Shown: positions 63,676 to 64,000 of the stretch, piece after piece
Layout: every line of letters begins with the position of its first letter
How positions within the stretch are numbered: position 1 is the stretch's first letter
From: Lachnospira eligens
Lineage (GTDB): Bacteria > Bacillota > Clostridia > Lachnospirales > Lachnospiraceae
Direction: 5' to 3'
Assembly (NCBI RefSeq): GCF_009680455.1
Contig: NZ_WKRD01000010.1
Location: 35,412-99,411, forward strand
Length of the DNA: 64,000 nucleotides
Translations under genes and position numbers: made by a program
Notes under the pieces: model-generated
What the model was told of the DNA's origin: nothing
What the model saw: the letters and a program-made list of their open reading frames with translations, nothing else
Databases searched by the model: none

Positions 63676-64000
63676 TGGGTATAATGAAAAAAGACAGTAA
63701 ATAAGTGGCTTCGAAAGTATATTGATGTTGTTACTATGTCAATATTTGAGTGATTGAGAAAATGTGTTAATGCGTTATGGCAGATTGCAATGAGAAGATG
63801 TGTTACGGGAATGTGTTATAGGGATGTGGGTGCTGTGTTATGGGGCGAATGCCTACTAGAAGCTATTGGATAACATAATTAGTGGGTGGTTTTCTTATAA
63901 TATTGCTATGGCTTCAGAGCAGAGACCTACGCAATAAGCTGTATTGGATGTTTGCGTGTGCTTTTATTCTGAAAATATCTCAACCAGCAAGAATTATCAC
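63676..64000. other. End of window without recognised gene
   Basis: No reading frame with a ribosome site or known motif. TGTGTTA occurs four times between 63762 and 63840 at irregular spacing. The window ends before any following gene is seen. Confidence 0.4.

Noticed and set aside
1..64000. tRNA, rRNA and CRISPR arrays
   Set aside because: No cloverleaf-type sequence, rRNA segment or regular spacer-repeat array was noticed; a tRNA scan was not possible here.

Overview
The window looks like chromosome of a low-GC gut Firmicute of the family Lachnospiraceae. Support comes from the AT-rich codon use, AGGAGG-type ribosome sites, a DapL-type lysine pathway, McsA/McsB/ClpC, small McpA-like signalling proteins, and a pectin-oligomer gene group (GH105 hydrolase, KdgF-like cupin, UxuB-like mannonate oxidoreductase). 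A relative of Lachnospira (Eubacterium) eligens is plausible, but this is inference from gene content.

Layout. 1-2.3 kb: zinc-ribbon membrane protein and an S8 serine protease. 2.3-7.4 kb: an Rrf2 regulator followed by a sulfur-assimilation operon (MetY-like enzyme, siroheme sulfite reductase with ferredoxin domains, TusA, thioredoxin, ThiS-like sulfur carrier ending GGGAY, ThiF/MoeB-like E1, JAMM protease). The gene set matches protein-thiocarboxylate-dependent homocysteine/cysteine synthesis. A roughly 180-bp hairpin lies between the E1 and the protease. 7.8-16.2 kb: an XRE-family regulator with a membrane tail, cut in two by a GC-rich 7.5-kb integrative mobilizable element. The element has 21-bp imperfect terminal inverted repeats, a GG core, a pMV158-like oriT, a MOBV relaxase, a RepA_N protein and a large serine recombinase. 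Its cargo is an ANT(6) streptomycin adenylyltransferase, a Tag glycosylase and an XRE regulator. Joining the host sequence at the GG core restores one uninterrupted 294-codon reading frame.

16.4-25.8 kb is an accessory block bounded by two copies of a 19-bp sequence, each followed by a hairpin. It holds a histidine kinase whose catalytic domain and phospho-acceptor histidine are on two separate overlapping genes, a LytTR response regulator, several membrane-anchored proteins, a second LytTR protein whose receiver has lost exactly 56 residues including the phospho-acceptor Asp, and a 1210-residue surface protein with an internal sortase-like signal, SLH-like region, carboxypeptidase-regulatory-like domain and WG-like repeats.

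25.8-36.3 kb: mgtE with a leader peptide and terminator-like hairpin upstream, LysR-type regulator, metE, the pectin-related genes, a small HExxH protein, YdcF and patatin proteins. 36.3-50.3 kb is mostly housekeeping: J-domain protein, dapL, CNNM-type transporter, dgt, dnaG, rpoD, trmK, nucleoside kinase, tyrA and leuS, with a second long hairpin (about 240 bp) before tyrA. 50.3-64 kb: small hypothetical and Cys-rich proteins, surface polysaccharide genes (GT2-GtrA, phosphodiester glycosidase, SpoVB/MurJ-like flippase), mcsA-mcsB-clpC without ctsR, radA and a soluble chemotaxis signalling protein.

No rRNA, tRNA or CRISPR array was seen. All functional names are from reading motifs and family resemblance by eye; no database search was run.
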